Shown here: positions 1 to 6,936 of the stretch, piece after piece
Layout of the letters: each line of letters starts with the position of its first letter
Position numbering within the stretch: position 1 is the stretch's first letter
Source of the DNA: JAGNLA01 sp964472265
Lineage (GTDB): Bacteria > Caldisericota > Caldisericia > JAAYUI01
Direction: 5' to 3'
Length of the DNA: 14,952 bases
Assembly (NCBI GenBank): GCA_964472265.1
Contig: CAYYJO010000051.1
Span: 1 to 14,952, forward strand
The notes under the pieces: model-generated
Told to the model about the DNA's origin: nothing
The model's database searches: none
What the model saw: only the letters and a program-made list of their open reading frames with translations
Program-made: the position numbers and the translations under genes

Positions 1-129
1 AAAGAAAACATTTTACACAAGAATAGAAACTTAGAAGATTATAATAAGAAACCCGATGAGTTTGAAGTTCACGAAGATGAACCTTATTATGAACCTGATA
101 TTGATTATGATGAATTTTATATGAACTAA
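1..129 (+). CDS. C-terminal end of an unidentified AT-rich gene (partial)
   Basis: An open frame enters from the left edge and ends at the TAA at 127-129, giving the last 42 residues of a protein. The visible tail begins K-E-N-I-L-H and is rich in Asp, Glu and Tyr, ending D-I-D-Y-D-E-F-Y-M-N, so it is strongly acidic and probably not membrane-embedded. No domain can be recognised from so short a piece. Base composition is far more AT-rich than the core of the window (16 of the first 60 bases are G or C), resembling only the gene at the right edge. The stop codon forms the base of the stem-loop at 127-153, which supports this being a genuine gene end. Function unknown; a short chance reading frame is possible but less likely. 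Confidence 0.55.
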   Translation, partial: KENILHKNRNLEDYNKKPDEFEVHEDEPYYEPDIDYDEFYMN

Positions 130-153
130 CCCCCAGATTCAATCTGGGGGTTA
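127..153. terminator. Perfect 13-bp stem-loop, probable terminator
   Basis: Two perfectly complementary 13-base arms, TAACCCCCAGATT and AATCTGGGGGTTA, flank a single C. The hairpin starts at the stop codon of the left-edge gene and lies downstream of the convergent thioredoxin gene, so it could end transcription from both sides. It lacks a clean run of T on either flank (GTGACCTGTCTTGTTATT follows on the plus strand), so the terminator call is less certain than the one at 9781-9811. Confidence 0.6.
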
Positions 154-205
154 GTGACCTGTCTTGTTATTAAGAAGATCAGTTCTTTACCAGCGGAGCC
201 GTCTC

Positions 206-529
206 TCAGATATTGAAAACCTGCTTGATCTTTGCCTCAAGCATCTGCTTTGGCACTGCGCCGACCAGTGTGTCGACCCTCTTGCCGCCGTCAAAGAAAA
301 TCAGGCTCGGGATCGAGGTGACGCCGTTTGTTCCTGCGGCTCTCTGCTGTTCGTCGACGTTGATCTTTCCGAATGTGACCTTGTCACCCATCTGGTTTGA
401 AAGCTCTTCAAAAATCGGGGCAATCATCCTGCATGGCCCGCACCAGGGAGCCCAGAAGTCTACAACGACTTTCTTTCCTGATTTCACCGCTGCGTCGAAG
501 TCGTCATCGGTCATGTGAACTACACTCAT
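206..529 (-). CDS. trxA: Thioredoxin
   Basis: Small cytosolic thiol-disulfide oxidoreductase that reduces protein disulfides and is normally recharged by thioredoxin reductase. With the start chosen here it is 107 residues, the usual size for bacterial thioredoxins. The active site W-C-G-P-C lies at residues 29-33 in the context F-W-A-P-W-C-G-P-C-R. Asp24 matches the conserved buried acid, and the cis-proline is Pro74 in T-S-I-P. The ATG at 529 is preceded by GGAGG with six bases between; an in-frame extension to 571 would add 14 residues with no family counterpart and would place this Shine-Dalgarno site inside the gene. It is transcribed leftward, divergent from the first NHL gene. No thioredoxin reductase is next to it. 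Identification is secure. Confidence 0.97.
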   Translation of the reverse strand: MSVVHMTDDDFDAAVKSGKKVVVDFWAPWCGPCRMIAPIFEELSNQMGDKVTFGKINVDEQQRAAGTNGVTSIPSLIFFDGGKRVDTLVGAVPKQMLEAKIKQVFNI

Positions 530-597
530 TTTTTCCTCCATGTTTTCAATCCGTTGGGGATCTTTTCCCATTCGGATTTGTTTATCATCTGATCCAA

Positions 598-625
598 ATT
601 TTAGTCAACTGGCTCTTCTTGGCAA
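598..625 (-). promoter_or_regulatory. Possible promoter of trxA
   Basis: On the minus strand TTGCCA (625-620), 16 bases, then TAAAAT (603-598) would start transcription near 591 and leave a leader of about 60 bases. A second overlapping candidate is TTGACT (608-603) with GATAAA (586-581). Chosen by eye; either or neither may be used. Confidence 0.35.
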
Positions 626-718
626 GTGCCCTGCTGTTAAGTTTGTCAAGTTCGTATAAAGCTTTGATGCCATTGACAAAAAATTGAGGTCAAGGGGCGT
701 GACCAAGTTAAATGGGCA

Positions 719-746
719 TTGAAATCCTGGAAGTCTAGACTATGAT
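719..746 (+). promoter_or_regulatory. Promoter giving a probably leaderless mRNA for NHL gene A
   Basis: TTGAAA (719-724), a 16-base spacer and TATGAT (741-746). Only six bases separate the -10 box from the ATG at 753, so transcription would begin at or next to the start codon. No Shine-Dalgarno sequence precedes that ATG, which agrees with leaderless translation. Confidence 0.6.
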
Positions 747-752
747 GAAAAC

Positions 753-2279
753 ATGAGGGTATTGACGAGGATTTTGATCGCAGCGTTGCTTTTGGGTGTA
801 TCCGTCTCACCGTTCCAGCAACAGAGATTGACAAACGCTGAAACTGTCAGCTATTTTGGGATTTGCAGGTCGCCAAACTCCAGCGATGTCTGGGTTGCAA
901 ACCCTGTGAACAACACGATCATGCGCTTCAATGCTGACGGTCGTTTCATCTCCAGCGCCAGGATCATGGACTCGGATGATAAAACCTGTCCCGAGCTTGA
1001 ATTTGGACAGGTGGTCAATGTCGATTTTGACATAACCAACAACAGCCTTTTTGTGACCGACAGCCTGAAAAAGTCAGTTTTCAACATTTACAATGCTCCA
1101 AGCTATATTTCTGGCGACTCCTCTAAAAATCAGTTGCTTGAGCCGTTCCAGACTGCGTTTTGCCTGAACATGAAACAGGGACTGGAGAGGATTTTTGTAA
1201 TCGATCGTGCCGGAAACAAGCTTGCCAGTTTTTCACGTCCCGCAACAGAAGTGGAAATCAACGGCACATGGGTGTCAAAGCCTTTCTGCAGAACGTTTTC
1301 AAAACTTGAATACACAATTCCTCCAAACCACGAAACTGTCAACGCTGTGGCAAATTCTGAAAATGGCACATTCTCAAATCCAACCGGTGTTTGTGTTGAC
1401 TCTGAAGGCTTCGTCTATGTTGCCGACACTGGGAATGACAGGGTTCAGAAATTCAGCATTGATGGTATATTCGAGGCAAGCTATGACGGATTTTCGAAGC
1501 CGGTCTCAGTTTTTTCAAATGACAGTGAGCGACTGCTTGTTCTTGAGCGCGATGCAAAAAGAATCTCTGTTTTAAACACTGTTTCCGGGAAGGTTGAATC
1601 TGTTATCTCCCCGACCGGTTCAGCTGGTGAGCCGATTTTCTCAAACCCTTCGTGCATCACCTGTGACATAAACGGTGACATCTGGGTGACAGACGCTGGA
1701 AACGAAAGCCTGTTCAAGATTTCAGGTTTGAATTCGGAAGAACCGGGGAAACTGCTGTTTGCTGTTTCAAATATCCTGAGATCAAAGAAAACCCCTGTCC
1801 ACGAGATGAAAGTGGAGCTGAAAAAGTACTCGTGCAGGATAAACGGAAATGCAGTCAAAATAAGACCTTATGCCCAAACCAAAAATAAAATCCCAATGTT
1901 GCCAATCGGTTTTTTTGCAAGATCGTTCCTCAAAAACACCGAAGATTACATGGGTGTGAAGTTCAAATCAATATACACCTTTGACAAAACTGGCGATTGC
2001 TGTCAGATAACAATTCCGAGAATCAATTTCGGCGATGGCAGGGTTTATCAACAAAGAGTGGTGGATTTCACAACCGATTCTGACATCTGCCTGATCAACG
2101 GTACTCCATTCAAGATGGAACTGAAGGCGATGAACGTTGACAATGGGTTTTTTGTTCCGTTTTCATGTCTGGAAAAGGCTTTCGGGGTGCAGCTGAAGTT
2201 GAAACCTGCAAAAACAGAACCAAAAACAATGAACGACGAGTTCACGGTTTATTTTCCGAGTCCAGATTTTGTGAAGTGA
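753..2279 (+). CDS. Secreted NHL-repeat protein with C-terminal stalk domain (paralog A)
   Basis: Exported protein of 508 residues, role unknown. Residues 1-29 form a signal peptide (M-R-V-L-T-R, then a hydrophobic stretch, probable cleavage after N-A at 28-29). A beta-propeller-like region follows (about 33-345); its clearest NHL repeat is at 207-243, around V-A-D-T-G-N-D-R-V-Q-K-F. Weaker repeats lie near 45-65, 250-285 and 297-325. Residues about 352-502 resemble the copper-amine-oxidase N-terminal-like 'stalk' domain (PF07833 type), with the segments K-Y-S-C-R-I-N-G and L-I-N-G. NHL propellers usually bind proteins or other ligands; the stalk domain is thought to be structural in bacterial envelope proteins. 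It is the first of four same-strand paralogs and the most diverged with C. Its 3' end meets the opposing PH-like gene with a one-base gap. Architecture is firm; function is not known. Confidence 0.85.
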   Translation: MRVLTRILIAALLLGVSVSPFQQQRLTNAETVSYFGICRSPNSSDVWVANPVNNTIMRFNADGRFISSARIMDSDDKTCPELEFGQVVNVDFDITNNSLFVTDSLKKSVFNIYNAPSYISGDSSKNQLLEPFQTAFCLNMKQGLERIFVIDRAGNKLASFSRPATEVEINGTWVSKPFCRTFSKLEYTIPPNHETVNAVANSENGTFSNPTGVCVDSEGFVYVADTGNDRVQKFSIDGIFEASYDGFSKPVSVFSNDSERLLVLERDAKRISVLNTVSGKVESVISPTGSAGEPIFSNPSCITCDINGDIWVTDAGNESLFKISGLNSEEPGKLLFAVSNILRSKKTPVHEMKVELKKYSCRINGNAVKIRPYAQTKNKIPMLPIGFFARSFLKNTEDYMGVKFKSIYTFDKTGDCCQITIPRINFGDGRVYQQRVVDFTTDSDICLINGTPFKMELKAMNVDNGFFVPFSCLEKAFGVQLKLKPAKTEPKTMNDEFTVYFPSPDFVK

Positions 2280-2280
2280 T

Positions 2281-2757
2281 TTAGAAGATTTCCGGTTTGA
2301 GCGCTTTTAAAGCCTTCAACAATCCCTGGTCATCCCTGATGGAAATGGCGTAGTTTTTGCCGATGGTGTCGATCTCCACGACCTTGCCCCAGAAGGTGTT
2401 GAAGTAGTATCGGCCATCAAAGCTGATTCTGATTCCAAGACCAAGCGTCTTGCCGATTCCTGCCGATGAAACCCTAACAGCTGTTATGTTTTGAAGTGGA
2501 ATCTTTGCCAGAAACGGAGCAAATCCAAACACCAGATTCTCTTTGTCAACTGTGATCGAGAGCTTTGCAAAAACGATCATTGCAAAAATCAGAATCAAAA
2601 GAACCGGCACAATGATCCAGAGTGCAGGAAGGATTTCTGCGCCATCTTTTGAGGCAAATATCATTGATATTGCCGAGATGCAGACTGTGACAATGACAGC
2701 AACCAGCATGATCGGGAGCAGACCCCACTGGTTTTCTTCAAACATTTTTTCTTTCAT
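2281..2757 (-). CDS. Small membrane protein with PH-like C-terminal domain
   Basis: About 158 residues. Two hydrophobic segments, roughly residues 12-35 and 43-67, are followed by a soluble region (about 68-158) that reads like a bacterial PH-type domain: I-T-V-D-K-E-N-L-V-F, then I-P-L-Q-N-I-T-A-V-R-V and a late S-I-R-D-D-Q-G-L-L-K-A-L. Such proteins generally expose the PH fold to the cytosol; no specific role can be given. The ATG at 2757 has AAAGGAG only two bases upstream, unusually close; the next ATG at 2745 has it 14 bases upstream, unusually far. An open frame runs up to 3051 but crosses into the divergent NHL gene and is not credible. The gene ends one base from gene A and is divergent from gene C. 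Confidence 0.7.
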   Translation of the reverse strand: MKEKMFEENQWGLLPIMLVAVIVTVCISAISMIFASKDGAEILPALWIIVPVLLILIFAMIVFAKLSITVDKENLVFGFAPFLAKIPLQNITAVRVSSAGIGKTLGLGIRISFDGRYYFNTFWGKVVEIDTIGKNYAISIRDDQGLLKALKALKPEIF

Positions 2758-2841
2758 ATCTCCTTTGACACCTTTCCCGGTTTGCCGTTTCGTTTTTTTG
2801 ATGATTGTACATTTAACGTCAATGTGGTATCCAGTGGTTAT

Positions 2842-2846
2842 GGAGG
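2842..2846 (+). promoter_or_regulatory. Ribosome binding site deciding the GTG start of NHL gene C
   Basis: GGAGG at 2842-2846 lies five bases before GTG at 2852. In-frame ATG codons at 2822 and 2840 are the alternatives; the one at 2840 overlaps the Shine-Dalgarno site itself. A weak TTGTAC (2805-2810), 17-base, TATCCA (2828-2833) pair would start transcription near 2840 and leave the leaderless ATG option open. Confidence 0.5.
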
Positions 2847-2851
2847 CGAAG

Positions 2852-4333
2852 GTGAGGAATTTTTTTGGTGCGAGGGTGGCGGTGGCTTCAGTTATCGCTT
2901 GCCTTATGCTTCTGGTCTGCGTTTCTGTGCCTGCAAGCATTGGGAAGTCAACTGATGAAACCCAAAAAACCTTTGATTTTTTTGGATTGTCAACCGATCC
3001 TGGCAACGGGAATATTCTTGTCACAAACCATCTCACATCTTCACTGCTCAACTACACAAAAGACGGAACGCTGCTGTGGGAAGACAGATTCACGTTCAAG
3101 CCCAGCCTGGCGGTTGGGGAGTGTGAACCGATCGAGATAAAAGGCCTTGTGGGTGTGGTCAAAAAGACAAAATACAGCAATTTTGTCTACGTGACCGACG
3201 CTGCCACAAGAAATGTATACAACATCACGAACAACAGGCTGGCAAATCCAGCTGAAGCCAAACTTTCGGAACCTGTCCAGACGGCAGTTTATGAAAACCC
3301 TGAGGACTGGCGGGAATATGTGGTTGACAGAAAAGGGAACAAACTCCTGTGCTTCTTGCCACCCAAGGATGGAAACACCTGCAACTTTTACTCCAAGCTC
3401 CTTTGGTCTGTTCCACAAAACTCACAAATGGACGATGCTAAGCCAGGAAATGGGAATTTCAGCTTTGACAGCCCGTCCGGTGTTTGCGTCGGTTTGTCTG
3501 GAATTGTCTACGTTTCAGACACCGGGAATGACAGAATCGTTAGTTTCGGTCACAAAGGCGGGTATCTGTCAAGCATCACGGGTTTTAGCAGGCCAACGGG
3601 CATCGACTTTGCCGGGTTTTTTCTTTATGTGTGCGACACGTTCAACCGGAAGGTTTTGGTGATCAACACAATTACAAACGAGACAGTCCTGAGTCTGACC
3701 AATCCAGAAATGATCCAGCCAACATCGGTGACCGCCGATCTTGATGGCAACATTTGGGTTGGCGACTGTTCCAGCGACAAACTCTTCAAGTTTTCAGGCG
3801 TTCATAACACCGAACCTGGTAGCTTGCTCCTTGAGATAAAGGATGTCCTGAAGTCAAAGAAATATCTAAAAACATCGCTCGAGGTCGATCTGAAAAAATA
3901 CACATGCAAGAAGAATGGCAAGACGATCAAAATCAACCCTTATGCAAGAACTTTGGATGGCGTGGACATGATCCCAATCCAGTGTGTCTTTGAAAACCTC
4001 TTTGTTGACCCGCAAAATCCAGAAAAAACACTTGCCCAAAGAAGTTATGATATTGACAGCATGGTTCTGACAACCACCATTCCAGAATTTGCATCAGGCG
4101 AGGATAAAAAATATGAGGCCAGAACGGTGAAGATTTCGCTCAAAAGCGAGTATGCAACCGTTAACGGCAAGCAGGTTGAGATGCCGGCAAAACCAGGGTT
4201 TGTTGATGGCAGGACAATGATACCAATCTTCTCGCTCCAGGATTTGTTTGGCGCCGATGTCTGCTTCAAGACTCCAGGAATGCTGCCCGTAACTGTCACC
4301 GACAGGTACACCATCATCTTCCCGGGCAAATGA
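2852..4333 (+). CDS. Secreted NHL-repeat protein with C-terminal stalk domain (paralog C)
   Basis: 493 residues from the GTG start. A basic N-terminus (M-R-N-F-F-G-A-R) and a hydrophobic stretch to about residue 29 form a signal peptide. The propeller region spans about 41-330, with the best NHL repeat at 202-240 around Y-V-S-D-T-G-N-D-R-I-V-S-F and weaker ones near 250-280 and 288-317. The stalk-type domain covers about 344-490 and contains V-D-G-R-T-M-I-P-I, close to the family signature (NG-R-T-M-V-P-L). The junction E-P-G-S-L-L-L-E-I-K is shared in form with the other three paralogs. Cys is more frequent than in E and F. Longer in-frame starts back to 2543 would run antisense through the PH-like gene and are rejected. 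Function unknown; an exported structural or ligand-binding role is inferred only from architecture. Confidence 0.83.
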   Translation: MRNFFGARVAVASVIACLMLLVCVSVPASIGKSTDETQKTFDFFGLSTDPGNGNILVTNHLTSSLLNYTKDGTLLWEDRFTFKPSLAVGECEPIEIKGLVGVVKKTKYSNFVYVTDAATRNVYNITNNRLANPAEAKLSEPVQTAVYENPEDWREYVVDRKGNKLLCFLPPKDGNTCNFYSKLLWSVPQNSQMDDAKPGNGNFSFDSPSGVCVGLSGIVYVSDTGNDRIVSFGHKGGYLSSITGFSRPTGIDFAGFFLYVCDTFNRKVLVINTITNETVLSLTNPEMIQPTSVTADLDGNIWVGDCSSDKLFKFSGVHNTEPGSLLLEIKDVLKSKKYLKTSLEVDLKKYTCKKNGKTIKINPYARTLDGVDMIPIQCVFENLFVDPQNPEKTLAQRSYDIDSMVLTTTIPEFASGEDKKYEARTVKISLKSEYATVNGKQVEMPAKPGFVDGRTMIPIFSLQDLFGADVCFKTPGMLPVTVTDRYTIIFPGK

Positions 4334-4348
4334 TTTAACCAATAACCA

Positions 4349-4379
4349 TTGACCATTACGCAACGTAATGGTTTACAAT
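4349..4379 (+). promoter_or_regulatory. MerR-type promoter/operator with 19-bp spacer
   Basis: TTGACC (4349-4354) and TACAAT (4374-4379) are separated by 19 bases, the over-long spacing typical of promoters controlled by MerR-family activators. A perfect inverted repeat fills the spacer: arms ACCATTACG (4352-4360) and CGTAATGGT (4364-4372) around CAA. The MerR-family gene starts at 4387, seven bases past the -10 box, with no Shine-Dalgarno site, so the mRNA is probably leaderless. Known MerR regulators untwist such promoters when ligand binds; autoregulation is inferred from position. Confidence 0.88.
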
Positions 4380-4386
4380 CAAAACC

Positions 4387-5133
4387 ATGAAATATTCGGT
4401 TGGTCAACTGGCGAGGCTTGCCGGTGTGAGCGTCAGGACTATCCACCATTATGGCTCAATTGGACTCCTGGAACCTGAATCAGTCAGGGCAAACGGCTAC
4501 CATGAGTACGGAGAGGCTTCGTTGTTGCGACTCCAACAGGTTTTGCTTCATAAGGAGCTCGGGCTTTCGCTGTCTGAAATTAAAAAAGTTCTTGACCAGC
4601 CTGGCTTTGATCTGATCGAAGCCCTCGAAAGCCACAGGGAGAGCCTGAAGTTGCGCCTTGAAAGGCTTGAAACCATCGTCAAAACGGTTGAAAACACGAT
4701 TGCACGTTTGAAAGGAGTGAAGCACATGACAGATAAAAACCTGTTTGCAGGACTCACAAAAGAGCAAGAGGAGCGATACGCCAAGGAGGCTGAAACACTT
4801 TATGACCCTAAAATTGTTCGGGCTTCGAATGCCAAATGGAAATCAAGATCGAAGGATGAACAGAAGGCGATACTTGATGAGGGCAACAAGATTTATCAGG
4901 ATTTTGCATCCCTTATCGACAAAGACCCGTCTTCGCCTGAAGTGTTGGCTGTCGTCGAGCGCTGGAGGCGGCATATTGAATATTTCTGGACACCCAACCT
5001 CGATCAGTTGCTTGGACTTGCAGACCTTTACAACAATGATCCACGCTTCAGGGACAACTTTGACAGGATCGACCCAAGGCTCTCGGGGTTTGTGTGGGAG
5101 GCTGTCAAAGCTTATGTAAAATCTGTGGAATGA
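4387..5133 (+). CDS. MerR-family transcription activator with TipAS-type drug-binding domain
   Basis: 248 residues. Residues 1-70 are a MerR winged helix (Y-S-V-G-Q-L-A-R-L-A-G-V-S-V-R-T-I-H-H-Y, then G-L-L-E-P), residues about 75-112 a long dimerisation helix, and about 114-248 a TipAS-like domain (L-T-K-E-Q-E-E-R-Y through F-V-W-E-A-V-K-A-Y). The layout is that of TipAL and Mta, which bind peptide antibiotics or other drugs and activate their own promoters. No Cys is present, so the covalent thiopeptide capture described for TipAS through a cysteine cannot occur; the ligand is probably different. The promoter at 4349-4379 has the expected MerR architecture. NHL gene E begins 88 bases downstream with no visible terminator, so an induced transcript could run into it. 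Family assignment is secure; ligand and targets are unknown. Confidence 0.93.
   Translation: MKYSVGQLARLAGVSVRTIHHYGSIGLLEPESVRANGYHEYGEASLLRLQQVLLHKELGLSLSEIKKVLDQPGFDLIEALESHRESLKLRLERLETIVKTVENTIARLKGVKHMTDKNLFAGLTKEQEERYAKEAETLYDPKIVRASNAKWKSRSKDEQKAILDEGNKIYQDFASLIDKDPSSPEVLAVVERWRRHIEYFWTPNLDQLLGLADLYNNDPRFRDNFDRIDPRLSGFVWEAVKAYVKSVE
4711..4728 (+). promoter_or_regulatory. Internal ribosome binding site and ATG for a short TipAS-only isoform
   Basis: Inside the MerR-family gene, AAAGGAG (4711-4717) is followed after eight bases by an in-frame ATG (4726-4728, Met114), exactly where the linker ends and the TipAS-like domain begins. Initiation there would give a 135-residue ligand-binding domain without the DNA-binding part. 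Streptomyces tipA makes just such a second product, TipAS, from an internal start. The full-length start at 4387 lacks any Shine-Dalgarno site, so the internal start could even be the stronger one. Confidence 0.6.
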
Positions 5134-5206
5134 GCTACTTCGACATTTCAGCGCTTCTGGCTTGAATTTAACCTTTCAAGACAATACCAAAGACTCAACA
5201 GGCGCA

Positions 5207-5215
5207 AAGGGGGTG
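5207..5215 (+). promoter_or_regulatory. Ribosome binding site deciding the TTG start of NHL gene E
   Basis: AAGGGGGTG (5207-5215) matches the ideal AAGGAGGTG except at one base and lies six bases before TTG at 5222. The start gives a signal peptide and a distance to the first conserved F-G-V that equals that in paralog F, residue for residue. Upstream in-frame TTG (5162) and GTG (5213) codons lack these merits. Confidence 0.65.
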
Positions 5216-5221
5216 TGCAAG

Positions 5222-6793
5222 TTGAAGATTACAAAACACGTCATAATGGTGGTTCTCCTGGCTGCGACATGCGTGGTTTCGCCTATATCTGGGAGTTATG
5301 GGACGAAGGCTGGGGACGCCGATATTTTTGGTGTTGCCACAAACAGTTTTGGATACTACATACTCGTTGCCAACCCAAAGACAAACACGGTTCAAAAGTA
5401 TGATCTTGACGGCAATTTCCTAAATGATTTCATCAAGTTGTTTCCACCAAACCAGCTTGAAGGAGCAGACGATCCCGTTGGAGCGTGCCCGACCTGGAAG
5501 TATGAAGGTCTGATTGCGGTATCAATCTGCAGGCTCACGAACATGACAGCGGTCACAGACTACAAACTGAAGAAAGTTTTCACTATCAATCCAAATGTCA
5601 CACCGCACCACCCGATTGGCAATCCAGCCAAAAACGAGCTCCTTCTGCCGTGGCATGCTTCCGAGAGTGAAGATGGCAATGACATTGGAAACTACGTCGT
5701 CGACATGGCTGGTAACAAGTTTATTCGTTTCGATCCACCATCGATTAACTTCGACAAGTCATCGGTTGAGTGTGAGGTTTACGCAATTCCACGGTACTCT
5801 GTGCCGGGCGGATACGTCAACAAGCCTGCTCCTGCAGACTCAGGCCAGGGTGAATTCAATGAGCCTGAAGGTATAGGTGTTGACAGGCGTGGTTTTATTC
5901 TCGTGGCTGACACCGGCAACAACCGCATCCAGAAGTTCAGGAGGGATGGCTCATTTTTTGCTGAATTCAAAGCTGATTTCGACAAACCGGTATACGTTAT
6001 TCCTGATTTCAACAGCGACTCTCCAAACCGGTATTATGTGTGCGACCAGGGAAACAAGAGAATTGCCGTATTCGACGAGAGAAGCAACAAGCTGATCAGT
6101 CAGGTAAAACCGCTAAAGACTGACGGTTCGCCTTTGTTTGAAAAGATAGTTGCCGCCGCAATCGACATGGACTACAACATCTGGGTGGCAGATGCCGGAG
6201 CCATGTGCCTTTATAAGCTGGCATCGATTGATTCGGCAACCCCCGGCAAAGTACTCCTCAAAATCTGCAACATCCTCGACACCCCGCCGATCTACACGCA
6301 CGTGGCAAGAATAGAGCCAAACAAATACTCTGCGAGGGTTGATGAGTCATCGGAGAAGCTGAGACCCCCCGCCAAAATTGTTAATGGGCAGGCGATGCTG
6401 CCGATGCGCTGGATTGCGGAATATGTCCTTTCAAACAGAATGAAAAAATATGGCGTCAGATATACCACAACCATTGCCTGGGACGCAGCAAGGAAATGTG
6501 CAACATTCACGATGCCGGAGATAAAATTCAGCGACAAGTTAATCTACGCAAAAAAGGTTCTGAAGGTGTGGATCAAGGAAAAGGTAGCAGAAATAAATGG
6601 CAGTAAGGTGAAGATTGAGGCTCCGCCTGCAATAATTGATGACCATACTTTCGTGCCGCTTGATCTCATCCCCAAAGCCTTCGAAGCTGAAGTGAGGTGG
6701 AGAAATCCAAAAGAAATGCCGGAAACAAAGGGAGGCGAGATTATGATTCTTTTCCCGTCAACCCAGAGGGTTAATCAGGCATACGGCAGATAA
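5222..6793 (+). CDS. Secreted NHL-repeat protein with C-terminal stalk domain (paralog E)
   Basis: 523 residues from a TTG start. Residues 1 to about 27 are a signal peptide (M-K-I-T-K-H, hydrophobic core, P-I-S-G-S-Y-G). The rest aligns without large gaps to paralog F next to it, with most residues identical, including N-P-K-T-N-T-V-Q-K, P-T-W-K-Y-E-G-L-I-A-V-S-I-C and the main NHL repeat around V-A-D-T-G-N-N-R-I-Q-K-F-R-R-D-G-S. The propeller spans about 36-345 and the stalk-type domain about 361-512. E departs from the other paralogs in the stalk: A and F have R-P-Y-A-Q-T and C has N-P-Y-A-R-T, but E has R-P-P-A-K-I. Leucine codons are mixed (CTC, CTT, CTG, TTG, CTA), unlike F. A tandem duplication that produced E and F is the simplest reading. 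It lies 88 bases behind the TipAS-type regulator. Function unknown. Confidence 0.85.
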   Translation: MKITKHVIMVVLLAATCVVSPISGSYGTKAGDADIFGVATNSFGYYILVANPKTNTVQKYDLDGNFLNDFIKLFPPNQLEGADDPVGACPTWKYEGLIAVSICRLTNMTAVTDYKLKKVFTINPNVTPHHPIGNPAKNELLLPWHASESEDGNDIGNYVVDMAGNKFIRFDPPSINFDKSSVECEVYAIPRYSVPGGYVNKPAPADSGQGEFNEPEGIGVDRRGFILVADTGNNRIQKFRRDGSFFAEFKADFDKPVYVIPDFNSDSPNRYYVCDQGNKRIAVFDERSNKLISQVKPLKTDGSPLFEKIVAAAIDMDYNIWVADAGAMCLYKLASIDSATPGKVLLKICNILDTPPIYTHVARIEPNKYSARVDESSEKLRPPAKIVNGQAMLPMRWIAEYVLSNRMKKYGVRYTTTIAWDAARKCATFTMPEIKFSDKLIYAKKVLKVWIKEKVAEINGSKVKIEAPPAIIDDHTFVPLDLIPKAFEAEVRWRNPKEMPETKGGEIMILFPSTQRVNQAYGR

Positions 6794-6860
6794 ATCCTGA
6801 AAGTGTGCAGACAAGCACAGTTCTACAGTTTGGCCGATGCAACCGCTTTGCCTTAAACTA

Positions 6861-6896
6861 AACATCAGGCTTGTTTCGTTGATTTTAACTGATGTT
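6861..6896. repeat. Inverted repeat overlapping the promoter of gene F
   Basis: AACATCAG (6861-6868) and CTGATGTT (6889-6896) are perfect complements 20 bases apart. The right arm sits between the proposed -35 and -10 boxes of gene F and the left arm just upstream, a placement that would suit a dimeric repressor. It could also be chance: eight-base arms are short. Confidence 0.4.
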
Positions 6897-6906
6897 AAGC
6901 TATCCT
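6879..6906 (+). promoter_or_regulatory. Promoter of NHL gene F
   Basis: TTGATT (6879-6884), 16 bases, TATCCT (6901-6906), giving a leader of about 24 bases before the ATG at 6937. The leader carries AAGGAGGTGA (6923-6932), a full-length match to the anti-Shine-Dalgarno complement and the strongest ribosome binding site in the window. Confidence 0.55.
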
Positions 6907-6936
6907 GAATGGGTAACCCACCAAGGAGGTGAGTGA

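Noticed and set aside
127..153. The left stem-loop as a mobile-element end or attachment site
   Set aside because: There is no second copy in the window, no integrase or transposase gene, and its position at a stop codon fits a terminator.
2543..2851. N-terminal extension of NHL gene C back to an ATG at 2543
   Set aside because: It would run antisense through most of the PH-like membrane gene, and it would bury a proper signal peptide about 100 residues inside the protein.
2888..2902. Possible lipobox (V-I-A-C) in the signal peptide of paralog C
   Set aside because: The hydrophobic stretch before this Cys is short and continues well past it, so ordinary signal peptidase cleavage is more likely; the other paralogs have no lipobox.
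2758..3051. N-terminal extension of the PH-like gene to 3051 on the minus strand
   Set aside because: It overlaps the coding start and signal peptide of gene C, and the two-TM protein with a nearby Shine-Dalgarno site begins at 2757.
5162..5221. TTG at 5162 as the start of NHL gene E
   Set aside because: It adds 20 polar residues before the signal peptide and has no Shine-Dalgarno site; TTG at 5222 has one and matches the length of paralog F.
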